Shown here in pieces: positions 17,433 to 29,408 of a DNA stretch of 56,061 nucleotides. Origin of the DNA: Streptomyces sp. (GTDB lineage: Bacteria > Actinomycetota > Actinomycetes > Streptomycetales > Streptomycetaceae); assembly GCA_013362785.1 (NCBI GenBank), contig JABFVM010000209.1, forward strand, positions 1 to 56,061, in the 5' to 3' direction. Under the pieces are notes generated by a model. That model searched no databases. It was given only the letters and a program-made list of their open reading frames with translations, and was not told the origin of the DNA. How positions within the stretch are numbered: the stretch's first letter is position 1; each line of letters starts with the position of its first letter. Both the position numbers and the translations under genes were made by a program.

Positions 17433-18479
17433 ATGCCCAACGCCAGAGCCACCCACCTCACCCGCCGCGGCATCCTCGCCGCCGGTGGCGCCCTCGGCCT
17501 CGGGGCCGTGCTCGCAGCCTGCGGGGACGACGACGCGAAAAGCGGTGGTTCGGACGAGGCCACGACCGCTGCCAAGTCCGGCCCCTGGACGTTCAAGGAC
17601 GACCGCGGCACCACCGTGAAGCTCGACAAGGTCCCGACGAAGATCGTCGCCTTCGTCGGCGTCGCCGCCGCCCTGTTCGACTACGGCATCGAGGTCAACG
17701 GCGTCTTCGGCCCCACCAAGACGCAGGACGGCAAGGCCGACGTCCAGGCCGGCGACATGGACGTCAGCAAGCTCACGGTCTTCGGCAACGTCTGGGACCA
17801 GTTCAACGTCGAGAAGTACGCCGCGTTCGCCCCCGAGGTCCTCCTCTCCACGACCTTCGACGCCGCCGGCACCCTCTGGTACGTCCCCGAGGCGTCCAAG
17901 GACAAGATCGCCAAGCTCGCCCCGAGCGCCGCCGTCTCGGTCTACGACCGCCAGCTGACCAAGCCGCTGGAGAAGATGTGGGAGCTGGCCGAGTCCCTCG
18001 GCGCGGACATGAAGGCCGACAAGGCCGTCCAGTCCAAGAAGGACTTCGAGGCGGCCGCCGAGCGGCTGCGCAAGGCCGCCAAGGCCCGCCCGGAGATCAA
18101 GGTGATGGCCGGTTCCGCCAGCCAGGAGATCTTCTACGTCTCCGGCACCAACCTCTCCATCGACCTGGAGTACTTCAAGGCCCTCGGCGTGAACTTCGTG
18201 GAGCCGCCGGAGAGCGCCAAGAAGGAGGGCGGCGGCTGGTTCGAGAGCCTGAGCTGGGAGAACGTCGACAAGTACCCGGCCGACATCATCATGATGGATG
18301 ACCGCTCCTCGACGATTCAGCCCGCTGACATCACCGAGGCGACGTGGAAGAAGCTGCCCGCGGTGAAGGCCGGGCAGGTCATCGCGCGTTCGCCCGAGCC
18401 GATTCTGTCGTACGACAAGTGCACGCCGCTGCTGACGAGTCTTGCCGAGGCCATCGAAAAGGCCAAGAAGGTCGCCTGA
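17433..18479 (+). CDS. desE: Ferrioxamine-binding lipoprotein of an ABC importer
   Basis: A 348-aa substrate-binding protein for ferric hydroxamates. The N-terminus combines twin arginines (THLTRRGILAAGGALGLGAV) and a lipobox LAAC, so it should be Tat-exported and lipid-anchored with the cysteine at about residue 30. The body (TVKLDKVPTKIVAFVGVAAALFDYGI, later WENVDKYPADIIMMDDRSS) fits the FepB/FhuD-type fold. An iron box lies upstream. No permease or ATPase is adjacent, so these must be supplied elsewhere. Position next to desABCD and memory of S. coelicolor support the DesE name. Confidence 0.93.
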   Translation: MPNARATHLTRRGILAAGGALGLGAVLAACGDDDAKSGGSDEATTAAKSGPWTFKDDRGTTVKLDKVPTKIVAFVGVAAALFDYGIEVNGVFGPTKTQDGKADVQAGDMDVSKLTVFGNVWDQFNVEKYAAFAPEVLLSTTFDAAGTLWYVPEASKDKIAKLAPSAAVSVYDRQLTKPLEKMWELAESLGADMKADKAVQSKKDFEAAAERLRKAAKARPEIKVMAGSASQEIFYVSGTNLSIDLEYFKALGVNFVEPPESAKKEGGGWFESLSWENVDKYPADIIMMDDRSSTIQPADITEATWKKLPAVKAGQVIARSPEPILSYDKCTPLLTSLAEAIEKAKKVA

Positions 18480-18507
18480 GAAAGAGCCACTTGAGGTTGT
18501 GGGGCGA

Positions 18508-18552
18508 CTGCGGGCCGACTGTGGTCGGTCGCGCAGTTCCCCGCGCCCCTGA
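18508..18552 (+). repeat. Dispersed extragenic repeat, copy 1
   Basis: A ~45-bp element starting CTGCGGG and ending in GCGCAGTTCCCCGCGCCCCT-GA, in the gap between desE and the SIP gene. The same element occurs at 24719-24762 (opposite strand) and 36424-36468. The 3' half is nearly invariant, the 5' half varies. Confidence 0.9.
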
Positions 18553-18588
18553 GTGCGCTGCCCTGACGTCGATTCAGGAGTTACCCCC

Positions 18589-19398
18589 ATGACCACCGCC
18601 GTCGCAGCTCCGTTCCGGTTCTTCTCCCTCCAGGTCATACGGACGCGGCGGCTCGGTCCGTCTCTGGTCCGGGTCACCTTCGGTGGGGACGATCTGCAGT
18701 ACTTCTTCTCCGACGGGTGTGACCAGTCCCTGTCCCTCTTCCTGCCGCACCCGGGGCAGAGCGAGCCGCAGGTTCCCCTGGAGCTCGGAGACGGGTGGTG
18801 GCAGGGGTGGCGTGAACTGCCGGACGACGTACGGGCCGTGATGCGGTCGTACACGTTGCGCGCCCTGCGTCGGGATCCCGACGAGATCGACATCGACTTC
18901 GTGCTGCACACCCCGGCAGGACCCGCGTCCGCGTGGGCCTCCCGGGCCGCCGCCGGGGACCGGGTGCTGCTGCTCGGGCCCGCGATCGCCGACAACCGGG
19001 CGATCCGGTTCCGGCCGCCCGAGGGCACCGACCTCGTGGTGATCTGGGGCGACGAGACCGCCGTACCCGCCGTCTCCGCCATCCTCGAAACCCTGCCCGC
19101 CGGCGCCCGTGCCCGGGTGTGGCTGGAGGTGCATGACGCCGGGGACATCCAGGACCTGGCGACCGAGGCCGACGCCGAGATCACGTGGCTGGTCCAGGAG
19201 GACGCCCTGGATGTCATCCGAGCCTCTCAACTCCCGCCCGCCGAGCACCCGTACGTCTGGATCGCGGGCGAGTCCGGCCGGGTGAAGGCGCTGCGCCGGC
19301 ACTTCGTCGGTGAGCGCGGGGTCGATCGGCGCAGGGTGACGTTCGTCGGCTACTGGCGCCAGGGCATGACCGAAGAACAGCTGCGCGCCGCCGAGTAG
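18589..19398 (+). CDS. desF: Siderophore-interacting FAD protein (ferric-siderophore reductase)
   Basis: A 269-aa SIP-family flavoreductase expected to reduce Fe(III)-siderophore in the cytoplasm and release iron. The N-terminal FAD-binding barrel has RRLGPSLVRVTFGGDDLQYF and YTLRALRRDPDEIDIDFVLH. The C-terminal SIP domain has VWIAGESGRVKALRRHF and ends RRVTFVGYWRQGMTEEQ. The ATG at 18589 follows AGGAG at 8 bases; an in-frame ATG at 18553 has no ribosome site and overlaps the repeat. It sits 109 bp after desE, has no iron box of its own and is probably read from the desE promoter. Confidence 0.92.
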   Translation: MTTAVAAPFRFFSLQVIRTRRLGPSLVRVTFGGDDLQYFFSDGCDQSLSLFLPHPGQSEPQVPLELGDGWWQGWRELPDDVRAVMRSYTLRALRRDPDEIDIDFVLHTPAGPASAWASRAAAGDRVLLLGPAIADNRAIRFRPPEGTDLVVIWGDETAVPAVSAILETLPAGARARVWLEVHDAGDIQDLATEADAEITWLVQEDALDVIRASQLPPAEHPYVWIAGESGRVKALRRHFVGERGVDRRRVTFVGYWRQGMTEEQLRAAE

Positions 19399-19457
19399 TC
19401 ACCCCCGGGATCGACGTGATCACGGTCACGGCCAAGGACGCCCTAACGTCTTGTTAG

Positions 19458-19476
19458 TTAGGTTAGCCTTACCTAA
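19458..19476. promoter_or_regulatory. Iron box (DmdR1/IdeR site) of desABCD
   Basis: TTAGGTTAGCCTTACCTAA, a 19-bp palindrome with one mismatched pair, flanked by further TTAG/TTAA half-site-like sequence. It matches the iron-box consensus and lies about 90 bp upstream of desA. It implies iron repression of the whole desferrioxamine biosynthetic operon. Confidence 0.95.
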
Positions 19477-19567
19477 GTTAAATCACGGCACTCCCGCACC
19501 ACAGGCACTCTCGCACCACACGGCACTCCCCGCACCACACGGCCCGTCCCCACCGGAGGACCTCCCC

Positions 19568-22833
<3,266 letters not shown>

Positions 22834-22837
<4 letters not shown>

Positions 22838-24606
22838 CCCTGTCCGACGCCGTAGCGCATCTGTCCCCCCACCGCTGGGCGCGGGCCAACCGCCTCCTGA
22901 TCCGCAAGGCGCTCGCCGAGTTCACCCACGAGCGCCTCATCACGCCGGAGGCTTCCGGCGACGGCACATACGTCGTCCGCAGCGACGACGGCCTGACCCG
23001 GTACACCTTCACGGCCACCACCCACGCCCTCGACCACTGGCAGGTCGACGCGGACTCGATCACCCGCCACCGGGACGGCGCCGAACTCCCGCTCGCCGCC
23101 CTGGACTTCTTCATCGAGCTGCAGAAGTCGCTGGGCCTGAGCGACGAGGTCCTGCCCGTCTACCTGGAGGAGATCTCCTCCACCCTCTCCGGTACCTGCT
23201 ACAAGCTCACCAAGCCGCAGATCCCGGTCGCCGAGCTGGCGAAGGCCGGCTTCCAGGCCATCGAGACCGGCATGACCGAGGGCCACCCCTGCTTCGTCGC
23301 CAACAACGGACGGCTCGGCTTCGGCATCCACGAGTACCTGTCGTACGCCCCCGAGACCGGCAGCCCGGTCCGCCTGGTCTGGCTGGCGGCCCACCGCTCG
23401 CGCGCCGCGTTCACGGCGGGTGTCGGCATCGAGTACGAGGCCTTCGTACGCGACGAGCTGGGCGCGGAGACCGTCGAGCGCTTCCACGGCGTCCTGCGCG
23501 ACCAGGACCTCGACCCGGCCGACTACCTCCTCATCCCCGTCCACCCCTGGCAGTGGTGGAACAAGCTCACCATCACCTTCGCCGCCGAGGTCGCCCAGAA
23601 GCACCTGGTCTGCCTGGGCGAGGGCGACGACGAGTACCTGGCCCAGCAGTCCATCCGGACCTTCTTCAACCGGTCCAGCCCCGAGAAGCACTACGTCAAG
23701 ACGGCCCTGTCCGTCCTCAACATGGGCTTCATGCGCGGACTGTCGGCCGCCTACATGGAGGCGACGCCGGCCATCAACGACTGGCTGGCCCAGCTCATCG
23801 ACAACGACCCGGTCCTCCGGGCCACCGGCCTGTCGATCATCCGCGAGCGCGCCGCCGTCGGCTACCGGCACCTGGAGTACGAGAAGGCGACCGACCGCTA
23901 CTCGCCGTACCGCAAGATGCTGGCGGCACTGTGGCGCGAGAGCCCGGTGTCCTCCCTGCGCGACGGCGAGTCCCTGGCCACCATGGCCTCCCTCGTCCAC
24001 GTCGACCACGAGGACGCGTCCTTCGCGGGCGCACTGATCGAGCAGTCGGGCCTCGCCCCGACGGAGTGGCTGCGCCGCTACCTCAAGGCCTACTTCACCC
24101 CGCTCCTCCACAGCTTCTACGCCTACGACCTGGTCTACATGCCGCATGGCGAGAACGTCATCCTGGTCCTGAAGGACGGCGTCGTGGAGCGCGCGATCTA
24201 CAAGGACATCGCCGAGGAGATCGCGGTGATGGACGTGGACGCGGTGCTGCCGCCGACGGTCGAGCGGCTGCGCGTGGACGTCCCGGAGGAGAAGAAGCTC
24301 CTGTCCATCTTCACGGACGTCTTCGACTGCTTCTTCCGCTTCCTCGCCGCGAACCTCGCCGCCGAGGGAATCCTGGAGGAGGACGACTTCTGGCGCACGG
24401 TCGCCGAGGTCACCCGGGACTACCAGCACTCGGTGCCCGAACTCGCCGACAAGTTCAAGCAGTACGACATGTTCGCCCCCGAGTTCGCCCTGTCCTGCCT
24501 CAACCGCCTCCAGCTCCGCAACAACAAGCAGATGGTGGACCTGGCGGACCCGGCCGGCGCATTGCAGCTGGTGGGCAACCTGAAGAACCCGATCGCAGGG
24601 CTGTAG
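22834..24606 (+). CDS. desD: NRPS-independent siderophore synthetase, desferrioxamine trimerisation
   Basis: A 590-aa IucA/IucC-family synthetase that uses ATP to oligomerise and cyclise N-hydroxy-N-succinylcadaverine into desferrioxamine E or B. Landmarks are GHPCFVANNGRLGFG (about 149-165), LIPVHPWQWWN (about 232-243), the RTFFNRSSPEKHYVKTALSV active-site region and MPHGENVILVLKDG. Full family length. It is the last gene of the operon; a 16-bp-stem terminator follows 20 bases after the stop. Confidence 0.96.
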
Positions 24607-24626
24607 TCCACGGCCCTACACAGACA

Positions 24627-24665
24627 GGCGGGCACCCCGGGGTACGGTCCCCCGGGGTGCCCGCC
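24627..24665 (+). terminator. Strong terminator of the desABCD operon
   Basis: GGCGGGCACCCCGGGG (24627-24642) and CCCCGGGGTGCCCGCC (24650-24665) form a perfect 16-bp stem with a 7-base loop, 20 bases after the desD stop. The T-rich heptamer array that begins 15 bases later may add termination for plus-strand transcripts. Confidence 0.9.
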
Positions 24666-24680
24666 GGCATGAACGCCCTG

Positions 24681-24720
24681 CTTTTGTCTTTTGTCTTTTG
24701 TCTTTTGCTTTTTGCTCTTA
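24681..24720. repeat. T-rich heptamer array (CTTTTGT)n
   Basis: Three exact CTTTTGT units (24681-24701) are followed by CTTTTGC and TTTTTGC with the same 7-base period. It is an AT-rich island in otherwise ~71% GC DNA, between the des terminator and the dispersed repeat. Confidence 0.95.
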
Positions 24721-24762
24721 GGGGCGCGGGGAACTGCGCGACCAGCCCCCACCGGCCCGCAG
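24719..24762 (-). repeat. Dispersed extragenic repeat, copy 2
   Basis: The reverse complement reads CTGCGGGCC...GGGGGCTGG followed by GCGCAGTTCCCCGCGCCCCT-A, matching the copies at 18508 and 36424. It occupies the gap between desD and the convergent hexosaminidase. Confidence 0.9.
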
Positions 24763-24770
24763 ACGAATAG

Positions 24771-26360
24771 TCACCAGGGAACCTGAGGCGACCGATAGAA
24801 CCCGATCCCCAACGCCTCCCACCGAGCAGCCTGCGCGGCAAGCCGAACCTTGTACTTCTCCCAGTCATGCGTGGAAGCCGGCGACCAACCGAGCTCGGCC
24901 GCACCAGCCAGCCGAGGGAACGCCATGTACTCAAGGTCGGCCGACTTGCCGAGCGTCTCCGTCCACATGGGCGCCTCCACCCCCCGGATCGCCGAAGCAG
25001 GGGCCCCAGGCAGATAGTTGCCCGGATCCCAGTCGTACGACCCCTTCACTTCCACCAGCCCGGCCCAGTCCAGCCCCAACGGCGTATCGGCCGTGTACTT
25101 CATGTCCAGGTAGATCCGGTCGGCCGGCGACAGAACAACCCCGGTCCCGTTCCGCGCAGCGGCTGCGACCTGCGCCTTCTCCTCCGCACTCGTACTGTCC
25201 AGCCCCCAGTACTGCGCCAGCGCCCCCCGCGAGGGGTTCGCCCCGGTCAGCTGATGCCAGCCCACCACGGTCTTCCCGTACTCGGCCACGATCGGCTGCA
25301 CCCGGTCCATGAACCTCACATAGTCCTCGTGACTCGTGGAGTGCGCCTCGTCCCCACCGATGTGCAGGTACTTCCCCGGCGTCAGCGCGGCCAGCTCGCG
25401 GATCACGTCGTCCACGAAGTCGTACGTGATCTCCTTGCCGACACACAGCGAGCTGAAGCCGACGTCGGTGCCGGTGTAGAGCGGCGGCGCCACGCCGTTG
25501 CAGTTCAGGTCGGCGTACGAGGCCAGCGCCGCGTTGGTGTGGCCGGGCATGTCGATCTCGGGGACGACCTCCTGGTAGCGGGAGGCGGCGTACCGGACGA
25601 TCTCCTTGTAGTCGGCCTTGGTGTAGTGGCCGCCGGGGCCGCCGCCGACCTGGGTGGAGCCGCCGTAGGTCGCGAGGCGCGGCCAGGAGTCGATGGCGAT
25701 GCGCCAGCCCTGGTCGTCGCTGAGGTGCAGATGCAGCTTGTTGATCTTGTACAGGGCGAGCTGGTCGATGTAGCGCTTGACCTGGTCGACGCTGAAGAAG
25801 TGCCGGGAGACGTCGAGCATCGCGCCGCGCCAGCCGTAGCGCGGGGTGTCCTTGATCGTGCCGCCCGCGACCAGCCAGGGGCCGGGCTGGACGGAGTCCT
25901 TCTCGACGGCCGCCGGGAGCAGCTGGCGCAGGGTCTGCACGCCGTGGAAGAGGCCGGCGGCCCCCGCGGCGGTGATGGTGACGCCCTTGCTGCCGCTGTC
26001 GAGACGGTAGCCCTCGGCGCCGAACGGGCCCTGGGCGAGGCGTAGTCGGATGCCTCCGGTGCCCTGGGCCGTGACGGGGAGGGGGTAGCCGGTGGAGGGG
26101 CGGAGGATGGCCGCGAGGTAGTCGCCGACGCGGCGGGTCTCGCGGGAGTCGTCGACGCGGATGCGGGTGCCGCCGGTGATCCGGTAGGGGGACGCGGCCG
26201 GGGCGACCGAGGCGGGCGCGGGGACCACCCGGTCGAGCGGGGTGGGCGATGCCGCCTGTGCGGGGGCGGCCCCGGTCAGCGAGGCGCCCGTCGCGACCAG
26301 CAGCAGGGAGCCGAGAAGGCGGAACGTTCTGTGGTGCTGTCTCACAGGACCGACTCTCAC
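24771..26360 (-). CDS. Secreted beta-N-acetylhexosaminidase (GH20)
   Basis: A 529-aa glycoside hydrolase family 20 enzyme releasing N-acetylglucosamine from chitooligosaccharides. An N-terminal signal peptide is visible (RTFRLLGSLLLVATGASLTG, cleavage after AQA). A GH20b domain follows, then the barrel with HLHLSDDQGWRI and the catalytic Asp-Glu pair in HIGGDEAHS (D337-E338). The start is the GTG at 26360 with AAAGGGA upstream. The frame remains open to 26432 but without a ribosome site and across the DasR-like site. It resembles SCO2786 of S. coelicolor. Confidence 0.93.
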   Translation of the reverse strand: MRVGPVRQHHRTFRLLGSLLLVATGASLTGAAPAQAASPTPLDRVVPAPASVAPAASPYRITGGTRIRVDDSRETRRVGDYLAAILRPSTGYPLPVTAQGTGGIRLRLAQGPFGAEGYRLDSGSKGVTITAAGAAGLFHGVQTLRQLLPAAVEKDSVQPGPWLVAGGTIKDTPRYGWRGAMLDVSRHFFSVDQVKRYIDQLALYKINKLHLHLSDDQGWRIAIDSWPRLATYGGSTQVGGGPGGHYTKADYKEIVRYAASRYQEVVPEIDMPGHTNAALASYADLNCNGVAPPLYTGTDVGFSSLCVGKEITYDFVDDVIRELAALTPGKYLHIGGDEAHSTSHEDYVRFMDRVQPIVAEYGKTVVGWHQLTGANPSRGALAQYWGLDSTSAEEKAQVAAAARNGTGVVLSPADRIYLDMKYTADTPLGLDWAGLVEVKGSYDWDPGNYLPGAPASAIRGVEAPMWTETLGKSADLEYMAFPRLAGAAELGWSPASTHDWEKYKVRLAAQAARWEALGIGFYRSPQVPW

Positions 26361-26393
26361 AAGCGTGTCCCTTTCATGAGCCGTTGCGCTCCA

Positions 26394-26409
26394 GGAGGTC
26401 TGGACCACT
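26394..26409. promoter_or_regulatory. DasR-responsive-element-like site
   Basis: GGAGGTCTGGACCACT matches the dre consensus AGTGGTCTAGACCACT at 13 of 16 positions and lies 34 bp upstream of the hexosaminidase GTG. DasR is known to repress GlcNAc-related genes in streptomycetes and is released by phosphorylated glucosamine, so this site fits the gene. Confidence 0.75.
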
Positions 26410-26440
26410 CTCTCGTGAGTCTGGTGGAACAATCCACCCC

Positions 26441-27337
26441 ATGGCGGAAATCATCCAGAAGGACGGCACGTGGGTCTTCGACGGCGACGCACTGCGGCTG
26501 ACTCCCGGACGGGACAAGAACGTCAGCCTTTTCCGCAAGACTCTGGGTGAACTGGTGGTCCCGCTGGGGGCGTTGGCGGGAATCTCCTTCGAACAGGGCA
26601 AGAAGACCGGGCGGCTCAGGCTGCGCCTGCGCGACGGCGCCGACCCGCTGCTGCACGCCACCGGCGGCCGTCTCGTCGAGCCCAACGACCCGTACCAGCT
26701 GACCGTCGAGTCCGACCGCTACGGCGTCGCCGAGTACTTCGTGGACGAGGTCCGCAACGCCCTCCTCCTGGACCAGGTGCCCGCCGAACCGGTCGACGCG
26801 TATCTGCTGCCGGGCCCCTCCGTGCCCCTGTCGGTGTCCGCCGGGGACGGCACCGCCAGTTTCGACGGTGAGCACATCCGCCTGGAGTGGAACTGGAAGA
26901 CGGAGGACGCCAAGGCCGCCGCCGGCACCCGCTCCCTCACGCTCACCGACATCGCGGCGGTGGAGTGGCATCCGGCGGCGGGCCTGGAGAACGGCTACCT
27001 CCGCTTCAGCGTCAGGAACGCCTCCACGAAGGCACCGCCCAAGTACGACCCCAACTCCGTGGAGCTGTGGGGCTTCAAGAAGGACCCGCTGATGGCCCTG
27101 GTCGCGGCGGCCGTCCAGGCCCGCCTCCCGCACCCGGCCGGAGCCGGCGCCGGGGCCGCCCTCGTCGACGTACAGGACGCGCGAGCGGAACTGCCCGCCG
27201 CCCGGGCCCCGTCCGCCGAGGACGACCACGACGCCTTCCTGCGCCGCCTGCGCGAACTCGGCGAACTCCACCGCACCGGCGTGCTGACGGACGAGGAGTT
27301 CACGATGGCCAAGCAGGCGGTCCTCAAGCGGATGTAG
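26441..27337 (+). CDS. DUF4429 / SHOCT domain protein
   Basis: A 298-aa cytoplasmic protein with two related beta-rich repeats (about 1-95 and 125-225), each starting with a short aromatic strand (DGTWVFDGDALRLTPG; DGTASFDGEHIRLEW). I recognise these as DUF4429. The C-terminus is a SHOCT helix pair (LRELGELHRTGVLTDEEFTM). The SHOCT motif often occurs in oligomerising or membrane-associated proteins. The ATG at 26441 is divergent from the hexosaminidase. Biological role unknown. Confidence 0.82.
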   Translation: MAEIIQKDGTWVFDGDALRLTPGRDKNVSLFRKTLGELVVPLGALAGISFEQGKKTGRLRLRLRDGADPLLHATGGRLVEPNDPYQLTVESDRYGVAEYFVDEVRNALLLDQVPAEPVDAYLLPGPSVPLSVSAGDGTASFDGEHIRLEWNWKTEDAKAAAGTRSLTLTDIAAVEWHPAAGLENGYLRFSVRNASTKAPPKYDPNSVELWGFKKDPLMALVAAAVQARLPHPAGAGAGAALVDVQDARAELPAARAPSAEDDHDAFLRRLRELGELHRTGVLTDEEFTMAKQAVLKRM

Positions 27338-27384
27338 GGCATGCAGGGCTCATACGCGGCTACCTGGCCCCGCTACTTGCCCGC

Positions 27385-28977
27385 CTACTTGGCCCGGCGC
27401 GCCACCGTGAAGTGGTCGATCCGGTCACCCGTCTCGGCGATGCCCTGCACCTTCAGGGTGGCGTACCGGCCCTTCGGGGCGGGGTTCACGTCCACCCGCA
27501 GGAACGAGTAGTTGAGGTAGCGCACCCGCGACCAGGCGACGGTCTCGTTCTTCTTGCCGTCCTTGAGGTTGACGAAGGAGGCCACGGAGTCGACCTCGTG
27601 CTCGTGCCCCTCGTAGGAGTCGGGCGCGGAGAACGCGTACAGGCTGCGGCCGGCGGCGCCCGCCGTGACGTAGACGACGCCCTCGGTCTCGGGGTAGGCC
27701 GTGCCGCCGATCGGCAGCTTCTTGACGACCTCGTCCCCCTTGATCACATCCGTCCGCTCGTACTGGTGGTTGTGGCCGTTGATGACCAGATCCACCTGGT
27801 ACTTCTCGAACAGCGGCACCCACTCCTGGCGCACGCCCCCCTCCGAGGCGTGCGCGGTGGAGGTGCAGTAGGCGCAGTGGTGGAAGAACACGACGACGAA
27901 GTCGATGTCGTGGGCGGCCCGGAACTTCTTCAGCTGCGCCTCGAACCACTTGGTCTGGGTGCCCCCGGAGATGCCGAGGTTCGCGGGGATCTCGTACGAC
28001 ACGTCGTTGGGGTCGAGCGAGATGATCGCGGTGTTGCCGTGGACGAAGGAGTAGACGCCCGGCAGGTTCTTCCGGTCCGGCCCGTTGTCGGGGAGCGTGA
28101 AGCGGGCCTCCTCGCCGCCGTAGCCGTTGGGCGAGTACCAGGCCTCCATGTCGTGGTTGCCGTAGCTCACCATCCACGGGACCGACTTGGCGACCGACTC
28201 GGTCTGGTACAGGAACTGGTCCCAGGTGCGCGAGTCGAAGCCGGTGTCGGAGGTCTTGCCCTGCCCGGCCGGGTCGCCGTACGCGATGTCCCCGGCGTGC
28301 AGATGGAAGACCGGGTTCTGGCCGAGGATCAGGCTGTCGTTGGCCAGCGCGTGATAGCTGACGCCCTGGTCGCCGAAGGCCGTGAAGGTGAACGGCGCCT
28401 TGTGGGCGGGGGCGGTGGTGAAGGTGCCGAGGGTGCCGAGGAGGTGCGGCTCGGCGGGGTCGAAGCCGTCGTGGCCGACGCCGTAGTAGTAGGTCCGGCC
28501 GGGGCGCAGACGGGCGAGCTGGGCGTGCACGTAGTACTGCGTGTGGTCGGCGCTGGTGCCGACGCCGGCCGGTGTGTAGAGGGAGCGGACCTCGGCCTCG
28601 ATCTTGCGGGAGAGGTCCCAGGGGTGGGCGCCGATCCGGATGAACGGCTTCCGCACGGCGACCGGGACCTGCCACGAGACGGTCATCTCGGTGCGGGGGT
28701 CGTTGCCGTAGGCGAGATGGCGGCCGAACGGGGCGACGAGGGCACCGTCGACGGTCTCGGTGCGCGGGGCCGACTGTGTCGGTACGGCCTGCGTCGGTAC
28801 GGCGGCCCGGGCGGTGGCGCCCGGTACGAAGGTGCCGCCCGCGACGGCGCCGAGCGTGACGGCGCCGCCTCTGATCATGTTGCGCCGCGAGAACTTGGCG
28901 CGCAGGTACTCGTGCTGCTCGGCCATACTCATGCGCTCGGCGAGCTGCTCGGGTACGCCCATACGTGGAATGTCCAT
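27385..28977 (-). CDS. Tat-exported purple-acid-phosphatase-like metallophosphoesterase
   Basis: A 530-aa secreted phosphoesterase. A twin-arginine signal is present (FSRRNMIRGGAVTLGAVAGG, about residues 28-47). An N-terminal purple-acid-phosphatase fibronectin-like domain follows, then the dinuclear metal core: FGDQGVS, HAGDIAYGD, YGNHDMEAW and NGHNHQYER. I chose the ATG at 28977 (MDIPRMGVPEQL); MGVPEQ at 28962 is also possible, as neither has a strong ribosome site. The gene is alone, convergent with the DUF4429 gene. Probably scavenges phosphate outside the cell; a phosphate-starvation box was not found. Confidence 0.88.
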   Translation of the reverse strand: MDIPRMGVPEQLAERMSMAEQHEYLRAKFSRRNMIRGGAVTLGAVAGGTFVPGATARAAVPTQAVPTQSAPRTETVDGALVAPFGRHLAYGNDPRTEMTVSWQVPVAVRKPFIRIGAHPWDLSRKIEAEVRSLYTPAGVGTSADHTQYYVHAQLARLRPGRTYYYGVGHDGFDPAEPHLLGTLGTFTTAPAHKAPFTFTAFGDQGVSYHALANDSLILGQNPVFHLHAGDIAYGDPAGQGKTSDTGFDSRTWDQFLYQTESVAKSVPWMVSYGNHDMEAWYSPNGYGGEEARFTLPDNGPDRKNLPGVYSFVHGNTAIISLDPNDVSYEIPANLGISGGTQTKWFEAQLKKFRAAHDIDFVVVFFHHCAYCTSTAHASEGGVRQEWVPLFEKYQVDLVINGHNHQYERTDVIKGDEVVKKLPIGGTAYPETEGVVYVTAGAAGRSLYAFSAPDSYEGHEHEVDSVASFVNLKDGKKNETVAWSRVRYLNYSFLRVDVNPAPKGRYATLKVQGIAETGDRIDHFTVARRAK

Positions 28978-29137
28978 GGCGTCACAAGGTGCTCGCCACA
29001 CACATCGGCCCGGGGAACAGCCGGCCAACAGACTCCCATGGGCGTCCCATAAGTGTTTCAACAGCTACGTGCAGCTACGTGCCCGAAATCGGGCAGGATT
29101 CTTGCGAAGGCGTCGCCCATGCTTCAGGATCTACCGG

Positions 29138-29395
29138 GTGCACGACGAACTTGTTGATCATCTGACGCGGTCCTCGCCCCTCAACCGGGGCGAGGCGCTG
29201 CGGGTGATCCAGGACGTGCTCGCCTACTTCGACGAGACGACCGAGGACTACGTCCGTCGCCGCCACCGCGAACTGCAGGCCCAGGGCCTGGTCAACGCGA
29301 CGATCTTCGAACGGATCGAGGCGGACCTGAAATACCGAGCGGTGGCACCGCCCGAGCTTACGCTCAGGCAACTGCGCCGCATCGTCTACGGCTGA
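29138..29395 (+). CDS. Small conserved protein preceding glmS
   Basis: A predicted 85-aa helical, charged protein from a GTG at 29138 (VHDELVDHLTRSSPLNRGEA ... LRQLRRIVYG). It has no membrane segment. AGGA stands about 9 bases before the GTG; the frame extends further upstream but runs into the metallophosphoesterase promoter. It ends 13 bp before glmS and is almost certainly co-transcribed with it. Codon use is typical of real genes here. No family name recognised. Confidence 0.7.
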   Translation: MHDELVDHLTRSSPLNRGEALRVIQDVLAYFDETTEDYVRRRHRELQAQGLVNATIFERIEADLKYRAVAPPELTLRQLRRIVYG

Positions 29396-29408
29396 GGAAT
29401 ACATCTGT

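Noticed and set aside
19451..19567. Longer N-terminus of DesA
   Set aside because: The extension would start inside the iron box and lacks a ribosome site, while GGAGGA precedes the ATG at 19568.
26361..26432. Longer N-terminus of the hexosaminidase
   Set aside because: It would cover the DasR-like site and disrupt the signal peptide; the GTG at 26360 has AAAGGGA.
28760..29137. N-terminal extension of the protein preceding glmS
   Set aside because: It would run through the 5' end and promoter of the divergent metallophosphoesterase; the GTG at 29138 has a ribosome site.
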